Notes: generated from the sequence alone by a model not told the origin. A stretch of 64,000 bases of DNA from Ramlibacter paludis (GCF_022012305.1 NZ_JAKLTM010000003.1:1-64000), one strand, 5' to 3'; shown: positions 26,228-39,692, counted from the first letter of the stretch. Program-made: numbers and translations.

Positions 26228-27661
26228 TCACCCGTGCTTGATCGCGACGGTCTTCAGCGTCGTGAATCCGTACAAGGCCTCGAAGCCCTTCTCGCGTCCG
26301 TAGCCGGATGACTTCACGCCGCCGAAGGGCAGTTCCACGCCGCCGCCGGCGCCGTAGTTGTTGATGAACACCTGCCCGCTCTTCACCTTGCGGGCCATGC
26401 GCAGCTGGCGCGCGCCGTCGCGCGTCCAGACGCCGGCCACCAGGCCAAACTGCGTCGCGTTGGCGAGCTCCACCGCGTGGTCCTCGTTGCGGAAGGACAT
26501 GGCCGCCAGCACCGGGCCGAACACTTCTTCCTGCGCCAGGCGGTGCGTCACCGGCACGTCGCGCAGCAGCGTCGGCGCCTGGTAGAAGCCGGTCTCGGGC
26601 GCTTCGTCCACCACGCGGCCCTGGGCCACCATCGAAATGCCGGCGTGCTGCGCGTCGGAGAGGAAATCCCACACGCGCTGCTGCTGGCTCTGGCGGATCA
26701 GCGGGCCGACGTCCAGGTCCATGGGGGCGGGGCCCACGCGCAGGTTGGAGAAGGCCGTGCCGAGCCGCTCCAGGAGGGGCTCGTACAGCGACTGTTCGAC
26801 CAGCAGGCGCGAGCCGGCGCTGCAGGTCTGGCCGGCGTTCTGCACGATGGCGTTGATGACGACGGGCAGCACCTGCTCGATGTCGGCATCGGCAAAGACG
26901 ATCTGCGGGCTCTTGCCTCCGAGCTCCAGCGTCACCGGGCAATGGCGTTCGGCCGCCACCTGCTGGATGATGGTGCCCACGCTGGGGCTGCCGGTGAAGC
27001 TGATGTGGTCGATGCCGGGATGGCGCGCGAGCGCGTCGCCGACTTCATGTCCGTAGCCGGTGACGATGTTGATCGCGCCGGCCGGGAAGCCCACTTCCGC
27101 CGCCAGCTGCGCCACGCGGATCAGCGACAGGCAGGCATCTTCCGAGGGCTTGACCACGCAGACGTTGCCGGCGGCGAGCGCGCCGCCGACGCTGCGGCCG
27201 AAGATCTGCATCGGGTAGTTCCAGGGAATCACGTGGCCGGTCACGCCGTGCGGCTCGCGCCAGGTGAACACCGTGTAGCCGTCCTGGTAAGGCAGGGTCT
27301 CGCCGTGCAGCTTGTCGCAGGCGCCGGCGTAGAACTCGAAGTAGCGCGCGAGGGCCACCGCATCGGCGCGGGCCTGCTTGGTCGGCTTGCCGCAATCGCG
27401 CTGCTCGATGGCCGCCAGCTCCTCGGCGTGCTCGGCCACCTTGAGCGACAGGCGCATCATCAGGCGACCGCGCTCGGCGGCGCTCAGCTTGCTCCAGACG
27501 CCTTCGAAGCAGTGGCGTGCGGCCTGCACGGCCTGGTCCACGTCGTCGGCGGTGCCGCGCTGGATGGTGTCGTACTGCTGGCCATCCGACGGATCGATGA
27601 CGGGCAGGGTGCGCTCGGACGAAGAGCGCACCGGGGCGTTGGCGATGTAGTGGTGCTGCAT
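26228..27661 (-). CDS. NAD(P)-dependent aldehyde dehydrogenase
   Basis: A 477-aa enzyme that oxidises an aldehyde to its acid. It shows PWNYPMQ, FTGSPSVGT, the glutamate motif LELGGKSPQIV, the catalytic-cysteine motif QNAGQTCSAGSR and EEVFGPV. The preferred substrate is unknown. It lies 28 bases after the hydrolase gene and the two are probably co-transcribed under the divergent TetR regulator. Confidence 0.92.
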   Translation of the reverse strand: MQHHYIANAPVRSSSERTLPVIDPSDGQQYDTIQRGTADDVDQAVQAARHCFEGVWSKLSAAERGRLMMRLSLKVAEHAEELAAIEQRDCGKPTKQARADAVALARYFEFYAGACDKLHGETLPYQDGYTVFTWREPHGVTGHVIPWNYPMQIFGRSVGGALAAGNVCVVKPSEDACLSLIRVAQLAAEVGFPAGAINIVTGYGHEVGDALARHPGIDHISFTGSPSVGTIIQQVAAERHCPVTLELGGKSPQIVFADADIEQVLPVVINAIVQNAGQTCSAGSRLLVEQSLYEPLLERLGTAFSNLRVGPAPMDLDVGPLIRQSQQQRVWDFLSDAQHAGISMVAQGRVVDEAPETGFYQAPTLLRDVPVTHRLAQEEVFGPVLAAMSFRNEDHAVELANATQFGLVAGVWTRDGARQLRMARKVKSGQVFINNYGAGGGVELPFGGVKSSGYGREKGFEALYGFTTLKTVAIKHG

Positions 27662-27689
27662 GGCGCTTATTTTGCGCCAGCAGCCCGGA

Positions 27690-28508
27690 TCAAGCCGAGA
27701 CGACCTTGTATTGCCCGGCGTTCGCGGCCAGCCATTGCTGCGAGGCCTCGGAATGCAGCTGCAGCGGGTGGAAGTCGGTGCGGAAATACTCGCGCCAGGG
27801 CGCGTAGGTGTGGCGCACCAGGCCGCGCTGGCCGAACAGGTAGCTGGCCGCGCTCTTCCAGGTGCTCCACTTCCACAGCGTGCCGTCGCGGCGCAGGTTG
27901 TTGACCGTCTGCCGCAGCGTGTCGACCAGGAACACCAGGGTCACGCGGCGCATCCACTTGATGCGCCAGTGATGGTCCCCGCCCAGCGCCTGGTACAGGT
28001 CGAAGGCCACGCACTTGTGCTCGGACTCTTCCGCCGAGTGCCACAGCCACAGCGTGCGCAGACGCTCGTCTTCGGTGCCCAGGAAGTCCGGGTTCGTCAG
28101 CATGAAATCGGCCAGGATCGCAGTGAAATGCTCGTTGGCGGCGGTGGCGGCCAGCCAGTGGCGTACGTCCACGCCGTCCAGCATCTTCATGCGCTCCTTG
28201 GCACGCGGTCCCCAGGTGTTCTGCAGGCCGAGCTTGTCCAGGTGCTCGTTGTAGAGGCTGTGCAGGCGGCGGTGCGTGGCTTCCTGGCCGATGAAGCCCT
28301 GGACCTCGGCCCGGTACTTCTCCTGCTTTTCCGGCGGCAGGGCCTTGAAGCCGTCGCGCACCGAGTCGATGAAGAACTGCTCGCCCACCGGAAAGCTCAT
28401 CGACAGCGCGTTGAACAGCGCCGTGCGGAAGGCGTCGCCGCCGCACCAGTGGCGGGGGATCGGCTTTTCCATGTCGACGAGCAGGCGGCGGACGACGAGA
28501 TCGGTCAT
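27690..28508 (-). CDS. Metal-dependent hydrolase (PF10118-type, diiron-like helical protein)
   Basis: A 272-aa largely helical protein. Acidic/His pairs (GQEATHRRLH, AANEHFTAI, SAEESEHKC) suggest a buried di-metal site; family members are annotated as predicted metal-dependent hydrolases. Substrate is unknown. A longer in-frame opening to 29126 is only opposite-strand read-through; the ATG at 28508 lies in the divergent regulatory gap with TetR. Confidence 0.8.
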   Translation of the reverse strand: MTDLVVRRLLVDMEKPIPRHWCGGDAFRTALFNALSMSFPVGEQFFIDSVRDGFKALPPEKQEKYRAEVQGFIGQEATHRRLHSLYNEHLDKLGLQNTWGPRAKERMKMLDGVDVRHWLAATAANEHFTAILADFMLTNPDFLGTEDERLRTLWLWHSAEESEHKCVAFDLYQALGGDHHWRIKWMRRVTLVFLVDTLRQTVNNLRRDGTLWKWSTWKSAASYLFGQRGLVRHTYAPWREYFRTDFHPLQLHSEASQQWLAANAGQYKVVSA

Positions 28509-28533
28509 GATCGGGATGCTCTCATCCGTTGTC

Positions 28534-28549
28534 GGTACTGTCAAGTACC
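28534..28549. promoter_or_regulatory. Palindromic operator, probable TetR site
   Basis: A perfect inverted repeat GGTACT-N4-AGTACC centred between the divergent hydrolase (start 28508) and TetR (start 28560) genes, 25 and 10 bases from them. Confidence 0.65.
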
Positions 28550-28559
28550 ACCGCATTCC

Positions 28560-29132
28560 ATGTCCGAATTCGCCGTTCTCGAACTCGCTCCCGGTGCCTC
28601 CCAGCATCGCAGCCGCCTGCTGGAAGGCATGGCGCACGCCGTCGCCGCCAAGGGCTATGGCGAGACGACCATCGCCGACATCGTGCGCGAGGCGAGCGTG
28701 TCGCGCCGGACCTTCTACGAGCACTTCTCCACCAAGGCGGAGTGCCTGGTGGCGCTGTACGAGGCGGCCAGCCGCAATGCGCTGAAGGTGCTGCGCGACG
28801 CGATCGACCCGGCGCGCGACTGGGAGGCGCAGGTCGAACACGCCACTGCGGCTTACCTCGGCGCGATGGCGGCCAATCCGGTGCTGATGCGCACGCTGTT
28901 CATCGAGATCCTGCACGTCGGTGACGAGGGCCTGGCCGCGCGCCGCCGGCTGAATCAGGAGATCGCCGACTTCATCCGCGCGCGCGTGGCGATGCCGCCG
29001 GAGCTGGCGATGGCGGTGGTGGGCGGCATCCACGAGCTGGTGCTGCAGGCGATCGAGGACGGCAAGGTGTCGGAGCTGCCGCAGATCACCGGGGCGGCGG
29101 TGGCGCTGGTGAAGGCGGTGGCGCACCGCTGA
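28560..29132 (+). CDS. TetR-family transcriptional regulator
   Basis: A 190-aa repressor. The N-terminal helix-turn-helix is canonical (GYGETTIADIVREASVSRRTFYEHFSTKAECL in parts, about residues 30-62), followed by a helical ligand-binding domain with no assignable ligand. It is divergent from the hydrolase-aldehyde dehydrogenase operon with a palindrome between, so it probably represses both itself and that operon. Confidence 0.92.
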   Translation: MSEFAVLELAPGASQHRSRLLEGMAHAVAAKGYGETTIADIVREASVSRRTFYEHFSTKAECLVALYEAASRNALKVLRDAIDPARDWEAQVEHATAAYLGAMAANPVLMRTLFIEILHVGDEGLAARRRLNQEIADFIRARVAMPPELAMAVVGGIHELVLQAIEDGKVSELPQITGAAVALVKAVAHR

Positions 29133-29136
29133 AGAA

Positions 29137-29160
29137 AAGAGCGACCCGCAGGCCGCTCTT
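29137..29160. terminator. Terminator-like hairpin after tetR
   Basis: AAGAGCG pairs with CGCTCTT across a 10-base loop; the stop of tetR is just upstream and hppA converges from the other side. On the minus strand the stem is followed by TTTC. A second small palindrome (GATTCCCGCCTGAGCGGGAATGAC type) lies at 29171-29194. Confidence 0.5.
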
Positions 29161-29198
29161 GGAAGCTCTGGATTCCCGCCTGAGCGGGAATGACGGGC

Positions 29199-31265
<2,067 letters not shown>

Positions 31266-31495
31266 GAAGTTTCTCCTGTCGTTTCGCTTGAGTCTTCGTG
31301 AGGGCGCCAACGCCGCGGAGCCCCCGCTGCGTTGCTTCCTCGTGGCTCCAGCGATAGGAGACGATTGGCCAACGGGCGGAATATATAGGCAAAGCGATGA
31401 CAGTCCTACGGCGCCGGCGGGAATGCGGCGTCCGCCCCACTAAAATCAGGGTTTCTCCCGAGCCAACGCTAGTCCTTTCCCTTAACGCCAGAACC
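31266..31495. promoter_or_regulatory. Divergent promoter region hppA/ppa
   Basis: A 230-bp gene-free gap. AT-rich boxes stand out from the GC background: TATATA near 31391 and TAAAAT at 31440-31445, the latter a plausible ppa -10. No repeat or conserved operator is evident. Confidence 0.4.
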
Positions 31496-32038
31496 ATGTC
31501 CCTCGACCTCGTCACCCCCGGCAAGAACGTCCCCGAAGCCTTCAACGTCATCATCGAGATCCCGATGAATGCCGACCCGATCAAGTACGAGGTCGACAAG
31601 GAGACCGGCGCCATCTTCGTGGACCGCTTCATGTCCACGGCCATGCACTACCCCACCAACTACGGCTACGTGCCCAAGACCATCAGCGGCGACGGCGATC
31701 CGGTCGACGTGCTGGTGATCACGCCGGTGCCGCTGATCCCCGGCGTGGTGGTGCCCTGCCGCCCGATCGGCATCCTGAAGATGCAGGACGAGGCCGGCGA
31801 GGACGGCAAGGTGCTGGCCGTGCCCACCGACAAGATCCTCTCGATCTACACGCAGTGGCAGAAGCCGGAAGACCTGAACCCGATGCGCCTGAAGACCATC
31901 TCGCACTTCTTCGAGCACTACAAGGACCTCGAGCCGGGCAAGTGGGTGAAGGTGCTGGGCTGGGAAGGCCCGGAAAGCGCGAAGAAGGAAGTCCTCGACG
32001 GCATCGAGGCGTACAAGAAGGCGCACCCGAACGGCTGA
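31496..32038 (+). CDS. ppa: Inorganic pyrophosphatase (soluble, family I)
   Basis: A 180-aa enzyme that hydrolyses PPi to drive biosynthesis. Family I motifs are clear: [19 protein letters not shown], the metal-site signature [10 protein letters not shown] and [12 protein letters not shown]. The ATG at 31496 matches the usual start. It is divergent from hppA. Confidence 0.97.
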   Translation: MSLDLVTPGKNVPEAFNVIIEIPMNADPIKYEVDKETGAIFVDRFMSTAMHYPTNYGYVPKTISGDGDPVDVLVITPVPLIPGVVVPCRPIGILKMQDEAGEDGKVLAVPTDKILSIYTQWQKPEDLNPMRLKTISHFFEHYKDLEPGKWVKVLGWEGPESAKKEVLDGIEAYKKAHPNG

Positions 32039-32141
32039 GGCCGCGCGGCGCGGGCGTGGCTCGGCTTCATCGCCGCCTACGCCTGCTGGGGGTGCCCATC
32101 CCACAGGGTTGTACGCGCCCGCCCCGTAGATTGGTCATGAC

Positions 32142-32162
32142 CGGCCCGCCAAGCGCGGGCCG
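32142..32162 (+). terminator. Terminator-like hairpin between ppa and hemerythrin gene
   Basis: CGGCCCGC-CAAGC-GCGGGCCG followed by a T-rich stretch (TTCCGTTT). It sits 29 bases before the hemerythrin ATG, so it could end ppa transcription or be part of that gene's leader. Confidence 0.5.
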
Positions 32163-32190
32163 TTCCGTTTCAACCATCTACGAGGACCGC

Positions 32191-32682
32191 ATGAGCGACA
32201 AAATTGCCTTCGAGGACGCCGTGGACCTGCTGGATGCAGACCACAAGGCCGTCAAATCCCTGTTCATCGAATTCAACGGGCTCTCCGACGACCAGGCCCC
32301 GGCGGCCGACCGGCAGGCTGTGGCCCTGAAGATCTGCCAGGCGCTGACCGTGCACGCCCAGCTGGAAGAAGAACTGTTCTACCCGGCGGTGCGCCAGGCC
32401 ATCGGCGACGACGCGCTGATGGACGAAGCCATCCTGGAGCACGCGGAAGCCAAGGAGATGATCGCCCGGATCCAGGAGATGGATGCGGAGGACGAAGCCT
32501 TCGACGACACCGTCAAGGAACTGGGCATCGACATCGACCACCACGTTCAGGAAGAGCGCGGGGAGATCTTCCTGAAGGCGCGCCAGGCGGACCTGGACCT
32601 GCGGGGCATGGTGCCTGCGCTCGCCAAGCGCAAGGAACAGCTGCAGAAGAAGGCGGCGATGCCCGCGAAGGCGGCCGCATGA
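32191..32682 (+). CDS. Hemerythrin HHE domain protein
   Basis: A 163-aa four-helix protein with the His/Glu ligands of a diiron site: LDADHKAV, TVHAQLEEELFY, LEHAEAKEM and DHHVQEERGEIF. HHE proteins bind oxygen, nitric oxide or iron or respond to redox stress. AACGAGGA lies before the ATG. The stop overlaps the alcohol dehydrogenase start (ATGA), suggesting they act together. Confidence 0.9.
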   Translation: MSDKIAFEDAVDLLDADHKAVKSLFIEFNGLSDDQAPAADRQAVALKICQALTVHAQLEEELFYPAVRQAIGDDALMDEAILEHAEAKEMIARIQEMDAEDEAFDDTVKELGIDIDHHVQEERGEIFLKARQADLDLRGMVPALAKRKEQLQKKAAMPAKAAA

Positions 32683-33827
32683 AGGCGCTCGTCTACAACG
32701 GTCCGCGGGACGTCAAGGTCAAGGAAGTGCCCGACGCGAAGATCGAACGGCCCACCGACGTCCTGGTGAAGATCACCAGCACCAACATCTGCGGCTCGGA
32801 CCTGCACATGTACGAGGGTCGGACCAACATGGAGCCGGGCCGCATCCTGGGCCACGAGAACCTCGGCGAAGTGATCGAGATCGGCACCGCCGTCGACCGG
32901 GTCAAGGTCGGCGACCGCGTCTGCCTGCCGTTCAACATCGGCTGCGGCTTCTGCGAGAACTGCGAGAAGGGCCTGTCGGGCTTTTGCCTCACCTGCAACC
33001 CGGGAATGGCCGGCGCGGCCTACGGCTTCGCGGGCATGGGCCCGTACAGCGGTGGCCAGGCCGAATACCTGCGCGTGCCCTACGGCGACTACAACTGCCT
33101 GATCCTGCCGCGCGGCTCCGAGGAAAAGGAAAGCGACTACGTGATGCTGGCGGACATCTTCCCGACCGGCTACCACGCCACCGAGCTCGCCGGCGTGCAG
33201 CCCGGGGACAACGTGGTGATCTACGGAGCCGGCCCCGTCGGCCTGATGGCGGCGTATTCCGCAATGATCAAGGGCGCGGCCATGGTGATGGTGGTCGACA
33301 CGCACAAGGACCGCCTGGCGCTGGCGGAGAAGATTGGAGCCATCGCCATCGACGACACCGGGGCCGCCGGCGTGGAGCGCATCATGGAGCTCACCGGGGG
33401 CAAGGGCGCGGACCGCGGCTGCGAATGCGTGGGCTACCAGTGCTGCAACATGCACCGCGAGGAGGTGCCGAACCTCACGATGAACAACCTGGTGAAGACC
33501 GTCAAGGCGGCGGGCTCCATCGGCGTGGTCGGCGTGTTCGTGCCGGAAGACCCGAACGCCGAGGACAGGCTGGAGAAGCGCGGCCAGATGGCCTTCGACT
33601 TCGGCGCCTTCTGGTTCAAGGGCCAGCGCATGGCGACCGGCCAGGCCAACGTCAAGGCCTACAACCGCTTCCTGAGCCGCTTGATCGAGAAGGACAAGGT
33701 CAAGCCTTCCTGGATCGTGTCGCACGAGATCCCGCTGGAGCAGGCGCCGCAGGCCTACGAGAAGTTCGACAAGCGGGAGAAGGGCTGGACGAAGGTCGTG
33801 CTGAAACCGGGCATGAAGAAGGCCTAG
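32679..33827 (+). CDS. Zinc-dependent alcohol dehydrogenase (formaldehyde dehydrogenase-like)
   Basis: A 382-aa medium-chain dehydrogenase. Catalytic zinc ligands appear in NICGSDLH and GHENLGE, and structural zinc ligands in CGFCENCEKGLSGFC. VVIYGAGPVGLMAA binds NAD. The insertion GYQCCNMHREE and overall length match glutathione-independent formaldehyde dehydrogenases. The actual substrate is unproven. Its stop codon overlaps that of the convergent acyltransferase (CTAG). Confidence 0.9.
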   Translation: MKALVYNGPRDVKVKEVPDAKIERPTDVLVKITSTNICGSDLHMYEGRTNMEPGRILGHENLGEVIEIGTAVDRVKVGDRVCLPFNIGCGFCENCEKGLSGFCLTCNPGMAGAAYGFAGMGPYSGGQAEYLRVPYGDYNCLILPRGSEEKESDYVMLADIFPTGYHATELAGVQPGDNVVIYGAGPVGLMAAYSAMIKGAAMVMVVDTHKDRLALAEKIGAIAIDDTGAAGVERIMELTGGKGADRGCECVGYQCCNMHREEVPNLTMNNLVKTVKAAGSIGVVGVFVPEDPNAEDRLEKRGQMAFDFGAFWFKGQRMATGQANVKAYNRFLSRLIEKDKVKPSWIVSHEIPLEQAPQAYEKFDKREKGWTKVVLKPGMKKA

Positions 33828-34982
33828 TCCTCGCGGCGGAAGGGCGTGCGCTCCTGCAAGTGCTGCAGGTAGCTCTCCACGCCCTTGCCCTCCCGCGCCA
33901 GGAACTTCTCCACCGCATCCGCGAACGCCGGATGCGCAAGCCAGTGGGCGCTGCTGGTCTTCACGGGCAGCAGCGCCCGCGCCATCTTGTGCTCGCCCTG
34001 CGCGCCGCCCTCGAAGCTGCGATAGCCGTTGGCGATGCACCAGGCCAGCGGCTGGTAGTAGCAGGCCTCGAAGTGCAGCGAGTCGACCCGCTCCAGCGCC
34101 CCCCAATAACGGCCATAAGCCACGCCGTCGGCGATGCCGATCAGGCTGCTCGCGATGCGCTTGCCGTTGCGCTCGGCGACGAACAGCAGCCAGTTCTCCG
34201 GCATGGTCGCGGCCATGCGGCGGAAGAAGTCGCGCGTGAGGTAGGGCGCGTTGCCGTGTTCGAGGTAGGTGCGCTCGTAGCAGCGGTAGAAGAAGTCCCA
34301 GTCGGTGGTGGCGATCGCCTTGCCTTCGAGAGCCCGGAAGGTGACGCCGGCCTCGGCGACCTTGCGCCGCTCCTGGCGGATCTTCTTGCGCTTCTCCTGC
34401 GCCAGGCTGGCGAGGAAGGCGTCGAAGTCCGTCCAGCCGGCGTTGGTCCAGTGGAATTGGACGGTGTGGCGCAGCATGAGGCCGTGGGCGGCGCACGCCG
34501 CGATGTCGTCCTCGTTGCCGAACAGCAGGTGGAAGGACGAGAGCTTGTTGCGCCGGCACAGCGTCAGCACTTCGGCGACCAGCGCGGCGCGCGCCGCGCC
34601 ATCGCGGGCCAGCAGGCGCGGCCCCGGCACCGGCGTGAACGGCACCGCGGTCAGGCCCTTGGGGTAGTAGCGCACCCCGTGCTGCTCGTAGGCGTTGGCC
34701 CAGGCCCAGTCGAACACGTACTCGCCGTAGGAATGGTCCTTGAAGTACAGCGCGCAGGCGGCCTGCAGCTCGTCGCCGTGCCACAAGGTCAGGAAGTGCG
34801 CATCCCAGCCGGTGTCGGCGGTCGCGCTGCCGCTTTCGTGCAGCGCCGCGAGGTACTCGTGGCGCATGAAGGGCGAGCCGCCGGAGCGGGCCAGCAGCTC
34901 GTTCCAGGCGCGGGCGTCGACGTCGCCCGGCGCGCGCAGCACCCGGGTGACATAATCTTTTGCCCTGTCAGGCAAGGCTTTC

Positions 34983-34984
<2 letters not shown>
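33824..34984 (-). CDS. FemAB-like / GNAT acyltransferase (COG3146 family)
   Basis: A 386-aa protein of the family annotated as peptidoglycan-biosynthesis or GNAT-type acyltransferase. It shows two acyltransferase-like halves: LLFGNEDDIAACAAHGL, FLASLAQEKRKKIRQERRK and ACYYQPLAWCIANGYRSFEGGAQGEHKMARA (in parts). The substrate is not established. The ATG at 34984 shares a CATG with nadE; a GTG at 34939, nearer the conserved domain, is a credible alternative that would leave a 44-bp gap. Confidence 0.75.
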
Positions 34985-37021
<2,037 letters not shown>

Positions 37022-37040
37022 GGCGGCGCTGATGCCTGCG

Positions 37041-37078
37041 TAGGGTGGGTTCGCGCAGCGACCCCACCATCCCTAGAT
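37041..37078. repeat. Short palindrome after glnB
   Basis: TAGGGTGGG...CCCACCATCCCTA is an imperfect inverted repeat enclosing GCGCAGC, located between glnB and a convergent LOG gene. A relative lies at 62103-62136. No T-run follows. Confidence 0.5.
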
Positions 37079-37660
37079 CTGCGACAGGTCCATCTTCCTG
37101 GGACTGCGACCCGCCGCTTCCACCAGCTCCTGCAGCAGCGGTGCCGGCTCCGCCCCCACCGTCAGCATCTCCATCTGCCCGTCGTTCATGAACCCGTGCT
37201 CCACGCCTTGCCGCAGGAAGGCGAGCAGCGACTGGTAGTAGCCGCCGGTATCCAGCAGCCCGATCGGCTTGCCGTGGACGCCGATGTGCCGCCACGTCCA
37301 CACCTCGAAGAATTCCTCGAAGGTGCCGATGCCGCCCGGCAAGGCCAGGAAGGCGTCTGCGCGCTCGGCCATCATGCTCTTGCGCTGGTGCATGGTGTCC
37401 ACCACGTGCAGCTCCGTGCAATCGCGCTTGGCCCATTCGCGCACCACCATCGAGTGCGGAATGACGCCGACGACGCGCGCGCCGGCGGCCAGTGCCGCAT
37501 CGGCCAGCACGCCCATCAGGCCGTTGTTGCCGCCGCCGTAGACCAGCTGGCCGCCATGGCGGCCGATCCAGGTGCCGACCTCGGCGGCGACCTGCGCGTA
37601 GCGCGCATCCGCGCCGGGGCGCGAGCCGCAATAGACGCAGAGCGAGAAAGCCGGCGTCAT
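37073..37660 (-). CDS. LOG-family protein (cytokinin riboside phosphoribohydrolase-like)
   Basis: A 195-aa Rossmann-like protein. The signature PGGIGTFEEFFEVWTW and GGGNNGLMG match the LOG family, whose members hydrolyse nucleoside 5'-monophosphates (in plants cytokinin ribotides). The bacterial physiological role is unclear. The ATG at 37660 overlaps the diacylglycerol kinase stop (ATGA); last gene of the sigma-factor operon. Confidence 0.9.
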   Translation of the reverse strand: MTPAFSLCVYCGSRPGADARYAQVAAEVGTWIGRHGGQLVYGGGNNGLMGVLADAALAAGARVVGVIPHSMVVREWAKRDCTELHVVDTMHQRKSMMAERADAFLALPGGIGTFEEFFEVWTWRHIGVHGKPIGLLDTGGYYQSLLAFLRQGVEHGFMNDGQMEMLTVGAEPAPLLQELVEAAGRSPRKMDLSQI

Positions 37661-38064
37661 GCGGAGAAGCGCTGCACCAGGGCGGCGATCCAGATGCCGC
37701 CGCACACCAGCAGCGCCAGCAGGACCGCGGCGCTGCCCATGTCCTTGGCGCGCTTGGACAGCGGGTGCCGTTCCAGCCCGATGCGGTCGATGGCGGCTTC
37801 GACGGCGGTGTTCAGCAGTTCGATCGCCATCAGCATCAGCACCGAGCCGGCCAGCAGCGCCACCTCGACCCAGCTGCGTCCGAGCCAGAAGGCCGCGGGC
37901 ACGAGCACGATGGCGGCCAGCGCCTCCTGGCGAAAGGCGGTCTCGTCCCAGCCGGCGCGCAGGCCGGCCAGCGAGTAGCCGGCGGCATGCCAGACGCGAC
38001 TGAGGCCCGAACGCAGTTTCTGGGGATTCACCACGTCGTTCATGGCGTCATGGGTGGTCGTCAT
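37657..38064 (-). CDS. dgkA: Diacylglycerol kinase
   Basis: A 135-aa integral membrane kinase that phosphorylates diacylglycerol to recycle phosphatidic acid, which links to membrane-derived oligosaccharide or LPS turnover. It has three membrane helices and the NTAVEAAIDRIG motif with catalytic Glu, as in E. coli DgkA. It overlaps the RDD gene by ATGA. Confidence 0.93.
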   Translation of the reverse strand: MTTTHDAMNDVVNPQKLRSGLSRVWHAAGYSLAGLRAGWDETAFRQEALAAIVLVPAAFWLGRSWVEVALLAGSVLMLMAIELLNTAVEAAIDRIGLERHPLSKRAKDMGSAAVLLALLVCGGIWIAALVQRFSA

Positions 38065-38570
38065 CGCGCGATTGTCACCGACGGCGCATCGACCAGCCGC
38101 GTGCCCGCCAGCACGTCGTGCCAGAACTGCCGCTGGGGGTGGAAACGGGACAACAACGCCCAGAACAGCACCCAGGCCACCAGCGCATAGAACACGGGCT
38201 TCCAGTCGCTGACGCGTTGCTGGGCGAAGAACGCCACCGGCGGGATCACCCAGAGGGAGCAGGTGGCATAGCGCAGCCAGGCGCGCGCCCGGGTGACCGG
38301 ACGGCCATGCGCATCGACGATCCGGATGCGCCAGGTCTGCATCGGCAAGGTGCGGCCCTTGCCCCAGCTCCAGGTGAAGTACAGGCCCAGCACCAGCCAG
38401 ATCACGGCGATCAGCGCGAGCCGGCCATGCAGGGCGTGGCGCATCTGGATGACGACGGAGAACACGAAGGCGGTGGCCAGGGCGATCGCGAACGCCAGGA
38501 AGCCTTCGTAGAAGAGCGATGCCATGCGGCGGCGCAGGCTGGGCGCGGCCAGCGAAAGGGAATCGGTCAA
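38061..38570 (-). CDS. RDD-family membrane protein
   Basis: A 169-aa membrane protein with four hydrophobic helices. The N-terminal block APSLRRRMASLFYEGFLAF carries the Arg-rich RDD-like start. The TTG at 38570 is chosen because it overlaps the previous gene's stop (TTGA) and keeps that conserved block; the ATG at 38525 would cut into it. The family function is unknown; transport has been proposed. Confidence 0.8.
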   Translation of the reverse strand: MTDSLSLAAPSLRRRMASLFYEGFLAFAIALATAFVFSVVIQMRHALHGRLALIAVIWLVLGLYFTWSWGKGRTLPMQTWRIRIVDAHGRPVTRARAWLRYATCSLWVIPPVAFFAQQRVSDWKPVFYALVAWVLFWALLSRFHPQRQFWHDVLAGTRLVDAPSVTIAR

Positions 38571-39259
38571 GGGCTGGGAGTCGTCAGCGTGCCCGGTTGG
38601 GGCAGCAGCGTGTTGTGGTCGATCTGGCCGGGCGCGACGGCGATGCGCGCGTTCCTGTTCTCCGCCTTCTTGCCCTTGGGCGTGGCGGCCAGCTTCTGCG
38701 GCTGCACCGGCTGGACGGCGGCGGCCGTGGGCGGCACCGGCTTGCCGGCGCCGGCGGCGAGCTTCTTCTTTTCCTCGGGCGGCAGGGCCTGGTAGGCCTC
38801 CCACTTGGCGCGCTTGTCGTCCGAGGGCAGGGTCTGCGCCTCGGCGAAGTTCAGCCGGGCCTGGGTGCGCTGCTGCGGCGACAGGGCCGCCCACTCCGCC
38901 ATGCGGCTGTGCAGGCGGGCCTGTTCGCCCGGCGGCATGGTGGGGAAATTGGACGACACGGCCAGCCACTTGCGCTTGTGCGCTTCGCCCAGGCGGCTCC
39001 AGCTGGCGGCCAGCGGCTCCAGGGCCTGCTTCTGGCGGGCGCTCAGCTCGGCCCAGGTGGGGGACGATTCGGCCTTGGGGGCGGAGGACGGGCGCGCCGG
39101 GACGGCCCGCGCGGCAACCGGGGGCTTGGCAGTGGCAGCCTGGGAGGCGGAAGGCGACGGGGCCGGCAGGGGATCGGCCGCCCACGCCAGGCTGCCCAGG
39201 CACGCCGCGCCAAGCAAGGCGGCGGCGAGGAGGGCGTTCGGGTGGCTGGGCGGCGTCAT
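38567..39259 (-). CDS. DUF3106 secreted protein
   Basis: A 230-aa protein of unknown function. A signal peptide (LLAAALLGAACLGSLAWA) leads, then a Pro/Ala/Ser-rich spacer, then helical repeats with W (PTWAELSARQKQALEPLAASW, LGEAHKRKWLAV, RMAEWAALSPQQRTQARL) typical of DUF3106. It is likely periplasmic. It lies between DUF3619 and RDD genes in the sigma-factor operon. Confidence 0.8.
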   Translation of the reverse strand: MTPPSHPNALLAAALLGAACLGSLAWAADPLPAPSPSASQAATAKPPVAARAVPARPSSAPKAESSPTWAELSARQKQALEPLAASWSRLGEAHKRKWLAVSSNFPTMPPGEQARLHSRMAEWAALSPQQRTQARLNFAEAQTLPSDDKRAKWEAYQALPPEEKKKLAAGAGKPVPPTAAAVQPVQPQKLAATPKGKKAENRNARIAVAPGQIDHNTLLPQPGTLTTPSP

Positions 39260-39275
39260 GGTCCGGGCGACGCGG

Positions 39276-39692
39276 CTATTCGCGGCCGGACTTGAGGAAC
39301 TGGACGAACCCGGGGTCGGCATAGGCCGCCGGCGGCAGGTCATCGGTCAGCAGGGCCGCATCGACTTCGGCGATTTCGCTCGCCCGGCGGTCGGCCTGGA
39401 TGACGTGGATGAACACCAGGCCGCCGACGAGGGCGACCAGGGGCAGGACGGAGGCAACGCGGTTCCAGAGGCTCAAGCCTTCGCCCAGTGTGGCGGCGCC
39501 GCCACGGCCCACTAGGACCGGCGCGTGCACTTCGGCCTGCTTGCGCGCTTCCAGGGCGCGCACGCGCGCGGCGCGCAGGCGTTCCCGTACTTCGTAGCTC
39601 AGCTCGTCCGTGCCCGCGGAAAGGCGTGCGGCCACCGCACGGCCGAACCGGTCCGCCGGGGGCGGGAGCAGGAGGTCGTTGGTGGTGGTCAT
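39276..39692 (-). CDS. DUF3619 single-pass membrane protein
   Basis: A 138-aa protein with a cytoplasmic N-terminal 75 residues, one transmembrane segment (VASVLPLVALVGGLVFIHVI, about 82-101) and a short acidic periplasmic tail. It is encoded directly behind an ECF sigma factor (ATGA overlap), the usual place of an anti-sigma factor. That role is inference; no anti-sigma motif is visible. Confidence 0.8.
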   Translation of the reverse strand: MTTTNDLLLPPPADRFGRAVAARLSAGTDELSYEVRERLRAARVRALEARKQAEVHAPVLVGRGGAATLGEGLSLWNRVASVLPLVALVGGLVFIHVIQADRRASEIAEVDAALLTDDLPPAAYADPGFVQFLKSGRE

